A stretch of 10,564 nucleotides of DNA, taken from assembly GCA_031289835.1 (NCBI GenBank), contig JAITOW010000009.1, forward strand, positions 1-10,564, written 5' to 3'. This DNA is from Puniceicoccales bacterium. Its GTDB lineage: Bacteria; Verrucomicrobiota; Verrucomicrobiia; Opitutales; JAIRKQ01. Below are positions 1 through 6,700 of this stretch, piece after piece. The notes under the pieces are model-generated. The model saw only the letters and a list, made by a program, of their open reading frames with translations. It did not search any database and was not told the DNA's origin. The translations under genes and the position numbers were made by a program. How positions within the stretch are numbered: the first letter of the stretch is position 1; each line of letters begins with the position of its first letter.

Positions 1-2
1 TA

Positions 3-1415
3 AATCGTGTCAATTGTGCGATGCCCGTCGATTATATTAGCCGCGATTCTCACGACATTCCAGCGAATGGCAATCCGCTTTTTTTTGCGATAAAGGGTGA
101 ACATTGCGACGCTAATTTGCTCACTGGCGATGTTCTTGCTAGAAACAAAAATACGGTTGTGATAGGCGAAATCGTCCATGACAATGGCATAAAAGTCTCA
201 GATTTCAACGGGGCAATGGCCATTGTTGCCCGTAAATTTTACAATTTTCCCGATAAAAAGATGAACATCGTGGCCGTAACCGGCACCAATGGGAAGTCCA
301 CGATCGGCTTCCTATTGAGGCATTTGCTCGATAAGTGCGGCTTGTTCGGCACGATAGAATATGACGTTGGTGGGCAAATTCTCGACTCCGCTAACACCAC
401 TCCCGCGGCCCTAGATTTTTACAAATTGGTGGATAGGTGTGCGAAAAACGGCTGCGAAAATGTCGCTTTGGAAGCGAGTTCCCACGCAATTAAGCAGAAA
501 CGCATATTCGGTCTTGCCATTGACGTCGCCATTTTTACCAACCTTTCCCATGAACATTTAGATTACCACGGTACGCTTGAAAACTATTTTGCGGCGAAGA
601 AAAAACTCTTTACCGGCGGGAATGGAGCGTTGCCAAAGGTTAGCTTGGTAAACATCGACGACGAATATGGGCTGAAGTTGCTCGACACTTTAAAAGCTAA
701 CGGACAGCGGGTCTACGGTTTTGGATTTTCGCAACATTCTGATTTTCACATCGTTGGCATTCAAAAAAGTTCGCTAGCTGGTTCAACATTCACGCTGAAA
801 CATGAAAATCAGAGCCATAACTTTGAAACAAAACTTTTCGGAGATTACAACATTGCCAATATCACGGCGAGTTTAGCTGCCGCCAAAATTTTGGGATATA
901 ATTTCGGTCAACTTGGGCAGAGATTGGCGACCCACGGAGGAATCCCAGGTAGGCTCGATGGCATGCCACTTAAAACCGGAGCCATGGCATTTGTGGATTA
1001 CGCACACACGCCCCATGCGCTTGAAATGGTGCTCTCTGCGCTACTTCAACAACCACACGGACGCTTAATAAGCGTGTTTGGATGTGGCGGGGAACGCGAT
1101 CGGGCCAAGCGTGCTCCAATGGCGGCAATCGTCACGAAAATGTCCGACAATTCCATAGCAACCGCCGATAATACGCGTGGAGAACCTCTTGGGCAAATAT
1201 TCGACGATATGCGGCATGGCGTGGCGTGTGCCAATGATGCTATGGAATTCGTCGCCGATCGGCGCACCGCCATTGAGCGTGCTGTGAAGCTGTCCGAAAT
1301 GGGAGATATCGTTTTGATTGCCGGCCGCGGGCATGAAAATGACCTTAAAATTGGTAGCAAAATTTTTCACTTCAACGACAAAGAAGTTTTGAAAGAAATT
1401 AATGCAAAATTATGA
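3..1415 (+). CDS. murE: UDP-N-acetylmuramoyl-tripeptide synthetase MurE (5' partial)
   Basis: ATP-dependent cytoplasmic ligase that adds the third amino acid, probably meso-diaminopimelate, to UDP-MurNAc-L-Ala-D-Glu. Numbering from the ATG at 21: ATP loop TGTNGKST (87-94), TTP (126-128), EASSH (151-155), HEHLDYH (177-183), probable carbamylated Lys in AAKKKLF (about 193), GIPGRLD (307-313), DYAHTP (326-331), FGCGGERDRAKR (353-364), the substrate-selecting DNTR (383-386) and GRGHE (435-439). The Arg of the usual DNPR box is kept, which favours meso-DAP over Lys, but its Pro is Thr. The frame is open back to the window edge, the ATG at 21 has no Shine-Dalgarno, and the family normally has about 20 more residues before the DSR-type box (ISRDS, residues 6-10). 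The true start is therefore inferred to lie upstream of the window. The stop TGA overlaps the murF ATG, implying translational coupling. Confidence 0.95.
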   Translation, partial: NRVNCAMPVDYISRDSHDIPANGNPLFFAIKGEHCDANLLTGDVLARNKNTVVIGEIVHDNGIKVSDFNGAMAIVARKFYNFPDKKMNIVAVTGTNGKSTIGFLLRHLLDKCGLFGTIEYDVGGQILDSANTTPAALDFYKLVDRCAKNGCENVALEASSHAIKQKRIFGLAIDVAIFTNLSHEHLDYHGTLENYFAAKKKLFTGGNGALPKVSLVNIDDEYGLKLLDTLKANGQRVYGFGFSQHSDFHIVGIQKSSLAGSTFTLKHENQSHNFETKLFGDYNIANITASLAAAKILGYNFGQLGQRLATHGGIPGRLDGMPLKTGAMAFVDYAHTPHALEMVLSALLQQPHGRLISVFGCGGERDRAKRAPMAAIVTKMSDNSIATADNTRGEPLGQIFDDMRHGVACANDAMEFVADRRTAIERAVKLSEMGDIVLIAGRGHENDLKIGSKIFHFNDKEVLKEINAKL

Positions 1416-2752
1416 TAAATTTTACAAATTGGACGCTCAGCGGAGCCGGGAATTGGTTAAACGGAAAGTTGCCAACCGCCGTCGAAAGAATTTGCAACGA
1501 CACGCGCAAGCTAACGGAAAATTCCTGTTTCATCGCCATCAGAACTGAGCGCGCCGATGGCCACGATTTTGTCGTCCAGGCTGAACAAAGGGAAGCATCA
1601 TGTGCAATCGTTGACCACGAGGTTCTTGGCGTGACAATTCCGCAATTTATCTGCGAAGATACGCTCCTGAGCCTCAATAAAATCGCTTCTTTTTCGCGGA
1701 AAAATTTTCGTGGAAAAGTCATCGGAATTACGGGCAGCATGGGAAAAACTTCAACGAAAGACATACTTGCCCTCCTGCTTAACATACAAAACAACAAGAC
1801 TTCTCTGAACGAAAATGGGCACCTTGGCATCCCATTTACACTGGCAAAATTCGCAAATACTGAGCCGATTGGTATAGTGGAAATGGGCATCGATGATGTC
1901 GGAACGATTGAAAATTTGCTCGAAATTACGCGTCCAACTGACTGCATAATAACGGGGATTTCCCGCATTCATCTCAACAATTTCGGCGATGAAAATACCA
2001 TTGCTTCCGAGAAAATTAAATTGGCTGAATACGTGCTAAATAAATCTTGTAAGTGCATATTAGTAGAGGAGTTGCTGCAATTTGAGTGCTTCGGGAAAAT
2101 TGCAAAATTTTGCGTAATTCCAAGCGAAGAATCGGGAGTAAAAGTGCACTACAACGTCGAACATTCGGCAAATGATCGGCTGCTGCACCTGTGCATTGAT
2201 GGCCAAAAATGTGACCTCGACATACCGCATCTAATGAGCGACGGCACGGTAAAAAACTTGGTCCTCGCGGCAACGTATGCACTGTTAAATGGCGAAACAT
2301 CGGATAGCATCAACACACGGCTAGGGAACTGGCAACCCTCAAACATAAGGGGTACGATATCAACGGTTAACGGGCGCACATTCTTTGCCGACTGCTACAA
2401 TGCCAACCCCGCGGCATTTTTAGATTCCTTGAAAAACTTCGATCGGCTCTTCCCCAATGAAAATCGCTTGCTTATAGTTGGAAGTTTCACCGATCGCGAG
2501 CTCGGAAAATACAGCATCGAGGAAAATATCAGGCTTGGGCAAAATATTCCCGTTCGCGGCGGAGACACCGTCGTTCTCCTCGGTGAACATGCAAGCGAAA
2601 TAAAGGCCGGCTTGTCGGAAACATCGCCGGAAATTAAAAACGTTCACTGCTTGGAAAAAACCGAAGAGGCGCAAAAATTCATCCGTGAGCACCGCGGAGT
2701 AATTTATCTCAAGGGACATGGAATCTATCACTTGGAAGCGCTAATCGGTTGA
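1412..2752 (+). CDS. murF: UDP-N-acetylmuramoyl-tripeptide--D-alanyl-D-alanine ligase MurF
   Basis: Cytoplasmic Mur ligase that attaches D-Ala-D-Ala to the UDP-MurNAc tripeptide, completing the pentapeptide. At 446 aa it has normal family length. Visible motifs are the N-terminal NDTR substrate-domain box (29-32), the P-loop GSMGKTST (108-115), NENGHLGIP (133-141), EMGIDDVG (157-164), HLNNFG (187-192) and the MurF hallmark YNANP (329-333). Several boxes are diverged: the usual LGDM.ELG region reads IVGSFTDRELG (355-365) and the ITNVG.AHL region reads ITGISRIHL (180-188). The diagnostic residues are present, so a functional enzyme is inferred. The ATG overlaps the murE stop (ATGA), and no strong Shine-Dalgarno precedes it, so translation probably depends on coupling to murE. 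The gene ends 66 bases before the convergent rnhC, and no clear terminator hairpin is seen between them. Confidence 0.95.
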   Translation: MINFTNWTLSGAGNWLNGKLPTAVERICNDTRKLTENSCFIAIRTERADGHDFVVQAEQREASCAIVDHEVLGVTIPQFICEDTLLSLNKIASFSRKNFRGKVIGITGSMGKTSTKDILALLLNIQNNKTSLNENGHLGIPFTLAKFANTEPIGIVEMGIDDVGTIENLLEITRPTDCIITGISRIHLNNFGDENTIASEKIKLAEYVLNKSCKCILVEELLQFECFGKIAKFCVIPSEESGVKVHYNVEHSANDRLLHLCIDGQKCDLDIPHLMSDGTVKNLVLAATYALLNGETSDSINTRLGNWQPSNIRGTISTVNGRTFFADCYNANPAAFLDSLKNFDRLFPNENRLLIVGSFTDRELGKYSIEENIRLGQNIPVRGGDTVVLLGEHASEIKAGLSETSPEIKNVHCLEKTEEAQKFIREHRGVIYLKGHGIYHLEALIG

Positions 2753-2818
2753 AACAAATTTTATAGCTGATTAATTTTCAACATATTGCAGCTTGGAGTG
2801 CAGTTGTTTGCAAATAAT

Positions 2819-3724
2819 TCAAGGGGCGGTTTTGAAATGTAATTTCACAAAATTGCGCATATTATTGCCGCCAACGCGTTTTTTTAGCTCAGCCGCTTGC
2901 TCGGTTACGAGCTTACTCGCTCCCTTGCGCAATTTCATGTCAGCCAGCTTTGAAAGCTCTTCCATCTGGCGGATATACTCGGCACGCGCAACAATCGATG
3001 CGGCCGCCACGACAGGGTCACTTTCAGCCTTGGTTTGCATCTTCAGGTTAAAAGTGGGATCTTTGAGCATCGTTTGCACGATTGGCCTCTTGGAAAATTG
3101 GTCCAACATCCCCCATGGAACCTGCCTTTCTCCGAGTGCCTTTCTGAGGGAGCATGTGTGCATCCAACCAAGCAAAAAATTCATGTTGTCGTTGAATTTG
3201 ACGTACAATTCGTTGTACTTCGCCATGCTCAAGCACATCGTTTTTACAACGCAACCCGACGCACGGATTTTATCGTCCAGCTTTAGGACTGCGGCATCGC
3301 TGGTAATCAGCTTGCTATCTTTGACACCATCGGAAATAAATTGCTTTACGGTATCTCCACCGGCAATAACGCACGCGGTCACAAGGGGGCCAAATAGGTC
3401 GCCCTTCCCGCTCTCATCCATTCCGGCGTGCTCTTCGAACCACTCCGCATGAACAACGGCATCATAGCCAAGCTTAGCGGCATGCGTGATTTCCGGCTCA
3501 AGTACAAATTCGACGAAGTCCTCCGCCTTCTTCCCCTGAATGACCAACTTTCCACTGTTATACATAACTACATTCACGGCATCTCCCTTGAATGCGAATC
3601 GGCTGTGATCCACGCCATAGGCCTCCCAACGATGCCATGCCAGCCACTCATGTAAAGCCTCAGCTTGCTCATCGTCGAGGGTTGTGGTATACAGTGACTT
3701 CTTCCGTGCTGACGTGGGATCCAT
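2819..3724 (-). CDS. rnhC: Ribonuclease HIII
   Basis: Endonuclease that cuts the RNA strand of RNA-DNA hybrids (R-loops, primers). From the ATG at 3724 the product is 301 aa, which fits the long HIII type with an N-terminal substrate-binding domain. Residues 1-90 form that domain, including a TBP-like stretch near VNVVMYNSGKLVIQG. The catalytic domain begins with MDESGKGDLFGPLV (about 102-115), whose Asp-Glu pair gives the first two metal ligands. It continues with GVKDSKLI (about 133-140), MLDQF (about 206-210, third acidic ligand) and KAESDPVVAAASIVAR (about 232-247). A TTG codon at 3751 would extend the frame into the upstream gene. The ATG at 3724 is preferred because it lies one base after that gene's stop and follows an AAGAAG purine tract. 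As last gene of the sigma-factor operon it is probably only a passenger. That is inference. Confidence 0.93.
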   Translation of the reverse strand: MDPTSARKKSLYTTTLDDEQAEALHEWLAWHRWEAYGVDHSRFAFKGDAVNVVMYNSGKLVIQGKKAEDFVEFVLEPEITHAAKLGYDAVVHAEWFEEHAGMDESGKGDLFGPLVTACVIAGGDTVKQFISDGVKDSKLITSDAAVLKLDDKIRASGCVVKTMCLSMAKYNELYVKFNDNMNFLLGWMHTCSLRKALGERQVPWGMLDQFSKRPIVQTMLKDPTFNLKMQTKAESDPVVAAASIVARAEYIRQMEELSKLADMKLRKGASKLVTEQAAELKKRVGGNNMRNFVKLHFKTAP

Positions 3725-3725
3725 C

Positions 3726-4811
3726 TCACTTCTTGGCAACCGACTGATCAACTTTCATCACGAGTTCATACTGTTCGCCGTCGCGCAGAACCACAATGCA
3801 CATGTCGGACCCGGGGCGCGCAAAAAATAAAGCATTGTGCAAATCCTCGCGGTGCTTTATCGAAAAATCATTCATCGATATTAAAACATCACCGGCCATC
3901 AAGCCGCTCTTTTCGGCGTATGAATCGTGCACGACGCGCGAAACGATGATCTGTTGCCCAATGCCTAGCTTATATTCGGCGTGAATATCGATTCCCATTG
4001 CTCCATAGGTGACCTTGCCCAATTTGACGATATCGTCATACACTCGCTTCAAAGCACGCTTGGGAAGAATAAAACTGGAGTGCAATTCCGGCAAAGCAGC
4101 GACCATGCAGCCGATTAAGTTTCCCTGCAAATTAAAAAGGGGCGCCCCACTTTCCCCGCCGCAAAATTCTATGTCCGAACGCAAGTACGTCGTCACGAAG
4201 GCATGTTCCCCATAGGAAATATTTTTTCCGACGATATTCCCCATTGCCGGTGCCGGATCAAGATCCAAACGACAACCAATGAAAACGGCAAACTCGCCTA
4301 TGTGCGCCAGGGCATGCTCATCGGTGTCATGTATGTCGACCACTTCGAACGACTCGGGAGGCTGCAACAGCCTGATTACGGCAACATTTGTGGCAACATC
4401 ACAGCCCACGGGTTCCGCAGCATACGAAAGGCCACGGTACTCGACCCATAAAACGCGGGCGGAAGACACTATGGAAGCGGCGGTCACAATGTGGGCCCTG
4501 TCTGAAACAAAAAAACCCGTGCCGGACAGCACCGGCCGGGGTTGTACCGATTCTTCCTCCTGCTTGTCCTCTTCTTGAACGCCCACAACACCTGCAACGC
4601 GAACGACGCTGTTTTTATTGCATTCGAAAACGTTGGTTACACACTCAGTGAATGGAAATTTATCACAGGTGCGGATGAAGGAGCTTTCCATATCACTTCC
4701 CGCCACTTTCCCCTGCTCAATTTCAGTGGCGCACAGGAAACATCCATGAAGGAAAAGCGCACCCGCCATGGAAGTACGCAAAATCCTTTTTAACACGTCA
4801 AATACTCTCAC
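3726..4811 (-). CDS. Secreted HtrA/DegS-like trypsin-fold protein with PDZ domain, probable pseudoprotease
   Basis: 361 aa. The N-terminus has KRILR followed by a hydrophobic stretch (about 15-27) typical of a signal peptide or membrane anchor, so a periplasmic location is inferred. Next come a linker with an acidic run (79-87), a trypsin-like domain (about 94-265) and one PDZ domain (about 268-355). Domain order and spacing match DegS/HtrA: GTGFFVSD (97-104), VTAASIV (109-115), DVATNVAVI (138-146), FCGGESGAPLFN (216-227), NLIG (231-234). In active HtrA enzymes the second block is VTNxHVV and the third ends SDIAL/TDLAV. Here His aligns with Ser113 and Asp with Asn142, while the nucleophile Ser221 is kept. 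Loss of proteolysis is inferred from this hand alignment. The start is GTG, overlapping the preceding stop (GTGA), with an AAGGA 12 bases upstream. Translational coupling to the sigma/membrane-protein pair suggests a shared envelope-sensing role. Confidence 0.82.
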   Translation of the reverse strand: MRVFDVLKRILRTSMAGALFLHGCFLCATEIEQGKVAGSDMESSFIRTCDKFPFTECVTNVFECNKNSVVRVAGVVGVQEEDKQEEESVQPRPVLSGTGFFVSDRAHIVTAASIVSSARVLWVEYRGLSYAAEPVGCDVATNVAVIRLLQPPESFEVVDIHDTDEHALAHIGEFAVFIGCRLDLDPAPAMGNIVGKNISYGEHAFVTTYLRSDIEFCGGESGAPLFNLQGNLIGCMVAALPELHSSFILPKRALKRVYDDIVKLGKVTYGAMGIDIHAEYKLGIGQQIIVSRVVHDSYAEKSGLMAGDVLISMNDFSIKHREDLHNALFFARPGSDMCIVVLRDGEQYELVMKVDQSVAKK

Positions 4812-5251
4812 CGAATCAACGCGTCCTTATTGGATATCGAATCACAAACATAGGCGACTCCCTTGGAAATATGGTTAAACTTTGTCTTTAAGTCCACATT
4901 TTCCACGTTACACATGATGTCATCGCGAACGTACGACAACCGCACATCGTTTCCCGAACCGAGAAAATCATCGCTGTAATATGAACAGCACCTGCTGCCG
5001 CGGCCAAGACCAATGGCAGCGATGACCACCAAACATATGCCACACATTGCACAGGCAAAACGCCTACTTGCAAATATCGATAGAATTTTCTCGCCAAATA
5101 GGACTTTTTTGTCAACTATTGCCGACAGACGTTTTCGTTCAAAACACCGATCAAATTTGGTCCATTTTGCACTATCCGGACGCTCAAGACGCTTGATCTG
5201 CAGCAAATTGTGCAAACGCGCATCTTCATTTGTATCAAAACTTCGTTTCAT
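4808..5251 (-). CDS. Single-pass membrane protein, candidate anti-sigma factor
   Basis: 147 aa, not matched to a named family. Residues 1-64 are charged and probably cytoplasmic. They include LLQIKRLERPDSAKW (16-30) and ERKRLSAIV (38-46), which from memory resemble the N-terminal LLxLKRxExPP motif of small verrucomicrobial membrane proteins. A transmembrane helix spans about 65-83 (FACAMCGICLVVIAAIGLG). The remaining 60 residues would be periplasmic by the positive-inside rule, because Arg/Lys precede the helix. Seven cysteines cluster in and around the helix and in the tail. The gene starts at an ATG overlapping the sigma factor stop (ATGA), with AAGGA nine bases upstream. Cytoplasmic head, single helix and periplasmic tail directly after an ECF sigma gene match the layout of anti-sigma factors such as RseA, but no zinc-binding HxxxCxxC or RseA-like sequence is visible. 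The function is inference. Confidence 0.72.
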   Translation of the reverse strand: MKRSFDTNEDARLHNLLQIKRLERPDSAKWTKFDRCFERKRLSAIVDKKVLFGEKILSIFASRRFACAMCGICLVVIAAIGLGRGSRCCSYYSDDFLGSGNDVRLSYVRDDIMCNVENVDLKTKFNHISKGVAYVCDSISNKDALIR

Positions 5252-5877
5252 TCCACATAATCCTTAAGAAAAACTTTCAATTGTTCTTTCGCATAGTGCA
5301 ACCTTGAACGCACCGTACCAACCGAACATTTCAGTATCGAAGCAATTTCGGCATGGCCCAAACCTTCAATCTCGTACAACACAACGACAACCCTATGTTT
5401 GTTAGACAATTTTTGCAAGGCGATGTTCAAATTTTCTTGCAACTCATTTAGAAAAACTGATCTCTCCCCCTGATTTTTATCTAGCAAAAAACTATCGATA
5501 CAGGCCGCTTCGGCTCCGTCTTCCTGTATTTTTTCAAAGCTAAAAAACCGGCGCAGCCTATTTTTTCGAATGAAAGAAATCGCCGTGTTGACAGCTATGC
5601 GGTACAACCACGTGAAAAACGTCGATTTCCCATTAAATTTGTCGATCGATCGAAACGTTTTTATCAGAACATCTTGGGTTAGATCAAAGGCATCGTCCTT
5701 GTTCGATGTTAGGTTATAAATTACGGAATACAACCTCCCCCGATATTTTTTTACGAGAATATCAAAGGCCGCCGTGTCGTGGTCTCGGACACGCTCAACT
5801 AGCTTGGCATCATCGAGATCCAGCTGATTTATAACCCGTTCATCGCGTGAACAACAACCACTACCGGCAAAATCCAT
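5248..5877 (-). CDS. ECF-subfamily RNA polymerase sigma factor (RpoE-like)
   Basis: 209 aa from the ATG at 5877. It directs RNA polymerase to a dedicated promoter set. Region 2 covers about 36-107: FDILVKKYRGRLYSVIYNL, then DDAFDLTQDVLIKTFRSI (61-78, core-binding and -10 recognition helix) and TFFTWLYRIAVNTAISFIRK (86-105). Region 4 covers about 150-203: LQKLSNKHRVVVVLYEIEGL followed by the HTH HAEIASILKCSVGTVRSRLH (175-194). There is no region 3, as expected for ECF factors. A short N-terminal extension before region 2 contains Cys-Cys (8-9). A TTG at 5889 would add four residues; the ATG is preferred, though neither start has a good Shine-Dalgarno. It is the first gene of the operon, behind a perfect TATAAT 45 bases upstream. 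The following gene overlaps by ATGA, consistent with a co-translated anti-sigma factor. Confidence 0.93.
   Translation of the reverse strand: MDFAGSGCCSRDERVINQLDLDDAKLVERVRDHDTAAFDILVKKYRGRLYSVIYNLTSNKDDAFDLTQDVLIKTFRSIDKFNGKSTFFTWLYRIAVNTAISFIRKNRLRRFFSFEKIQEDGAEAACIDSFLLDKNQGERSVFLNELQENLNIALQKLSNKHRVVVVLYEIEGLGHAEIASILKCSVGTVRSRLHYAKEQLKVFLKDYVE
5261..5265 (-). promoter_or_regulatory. Shine-Dalgarno for the membrane protein start
   Basis: AAGGA on the minus strand, nine bases before the ATG at 5251 and inside the 3' end of the sigma factor gene. It supports this ATG and the ATGA overlap as a real start. Confidence 0.55.
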
Positions 5878-5921
5878 CTTTGGGTGCAATTATATTTATG
5901 TTTGCAAATAATCAAGCACTG

Positions 5922-5927
5922 ATTATA
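5922..5927 (-). promoter_or_regulatory. Putative -10 box for the sigma-factor operon
   Basis: A perfect TATAAT on the minus strand lies in the 63-base divergent gap, 45 bases before the sigma factor ATG. Transcription would start near 5914, giving a leader of about 35-40 bases. No good TTGACA-like -35 is visible at 16-18 bases; the expected place falls inside the first codons of the divergent glycosyltransferase. The site matches the housekeeping consensus and gives no indication of autoregulation by the ECF factor. Assignment rests on sequence match and position only. Confidence 0.4.
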
Positions 5928-5940
5928 CCGTCTTTTTCCT

Positions 5941-6678
5941 ATGGCATTACCACTAAGCGTAACAGTTATAGCTTCCAATGAAGAACGAAATATCGGTCGG
6001 TGCCTACGCTCAATAAGAAACTTGGCCAGTGAAATCATCGTTGTCGCCAACGATTGCCATGATAAAACGGTCGAGATAGCCAAATCATTCAACGCTAAAG
6101 TGCATGAGGAAACTTGGCATGGATTTGCACATCAAAAAAATTTGGCCCTTGGATATGCATCTCAACCGTGGATCCTGTGCCTTGACGCCGACGAGGAAGT
6201 CGACAACGAACTACGCGAATCCATATTGTCATTCATAAAAACAAACGATCATTCCTACTCCGGAGCATACTTTGCCAGACGTACGTATTTCATAAATCGA
6301 TGGATGAAGCACGGCGATTGGTCACCCGACTATAACCTAAGGTTGCTGCGCAGAAAACATGGCTCCTGGTCAAAGGACAGAGTTCACGAGAAATTAAACG
6401 TGTCAGGGCAGATCAAAAAACTGGAAGGTTATCTGTTACACTATTCCTTCGAAAATGTTGAAGTCTACATGAAGAAAAACATGAAGTATGCGGAATTGTT
6501 TGAATCAACGGATCAGAAGTCCATATTTAGTATTTTACTGCGTTCGTGCTGGAAATTTATTAGGGGTTATTTTTTTAAATTGGGTTTTTTGGACGGCCTT
6601 CCCGGGTTCTATGTTGCCTATTCGCAGGCATTTTTCACGGCATACAAATACCTGCGAATGTTGTTCAAAAATTTGTAG
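5941..6678 (+). CDS. Family 2 glycosyltransferase, WaaE/KdtX (LPS core) type
   Basis: 245 aa, GT-A fold. It transfers a sugar from a nucleotide donor, probably onto lipopolysaccharide core or another envelope glycan at the inner face of the cytoplasmic membrane. The N-terminal LSVTVIASNEERNIGRCLRS (5-24) is the typical GT2 opening. IIVVANDCHDKTVEIA (32-47) carries the donor-binding Asp. LDADEEV (81-87) supplies the metal-binding DxD. GDWSPDYNLRLLRR (125-138) and RVHEKL (147-152) match the acceptor-side blocks of the WaaE/KdtX group. The C-terminus, KLGFLDGLPGFYVAY (213-227) and on, is hydrophobic and resembles the membrane-associating tail of these enzymes. It is a single gene, divergent from the sigma operon and convergent with the reductase gene. 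The ATG has no Shine-Dalgarno, but the next codons start the conserved fold, so the start is probably right. The exact sugar and acceptor cannot be told. Confidence 0.88.
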   Translation: MALPLSVTVIASNEERNIGRCLRSIRNLASEIIVVANDCHDKTVEIAKSFNAKVHEETWHGFAHQKNLALGYASQPWILCLDADEEVDNELRESILSFIKTNDHSYSGAYFARRTYFINRWMKHGDWSPDYNLRLLRRKHGSWSKDRVHEKLNVSGQIKKLEGYLLHYSFENVEVYMKKNMKYAELFESTDQKSIFSILLRSCWKFIRGYFFKLGFLDGLPGFYVAYSQAFFTAYKYLRMLFKNL

Positions 6679-6700
6679 TAAACCCCCGGGCCGACAGGTC

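Noticed and set aside
2753..2818. Possible bidirectional terminator between murF and rnhC
   Set aside because: Only a 4-base TGCA/TGCA pairing and a short TTTGCAAA palindrome are visible. There is no stable hairpin with a T-tract.
2793..3452. Long open frame (219 aa) on the plus strand opposite rnhC
   Set aside because: It lies antisense to an RNase HIII gene with all catalytic motifs. Its translation has no recognisable domain and is rich in Ser/Leu/Cys, as expected for a frame shadow.
3725..3751. TTG start for rnhC at 3751
   Set aside because: It would overlap the upstream coding end by 26 bases and add nine unconserved residues. The ATG at 3724 directly follows the upstream stop and a purine-rich tract.
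4740..4751. Possible lipobox (LHGC, residues 21-24) in the HtrA-like signal sequence
   Set aside because: His at -2 is outside the usual lipobox set. A signal peptidase I site or an uncleaved anchor is at least as likely.
5878..5889. TTG start for the sigma factor at 5889
   Set aside because: It adds four residues without a ribosome site. The ATG at 5877 is a stronger start codon and leaves the sigma-2 domain intact.
2806..5912. Exact 13-base repeat gtttgcaaataat at 2806-2818 and 5900-5912
   Set aside because: A pair of 13-base matches is expected by chance in a window this size, especially in AT-rich gaps. The contexts differ (3' gap versus divergent promoter).
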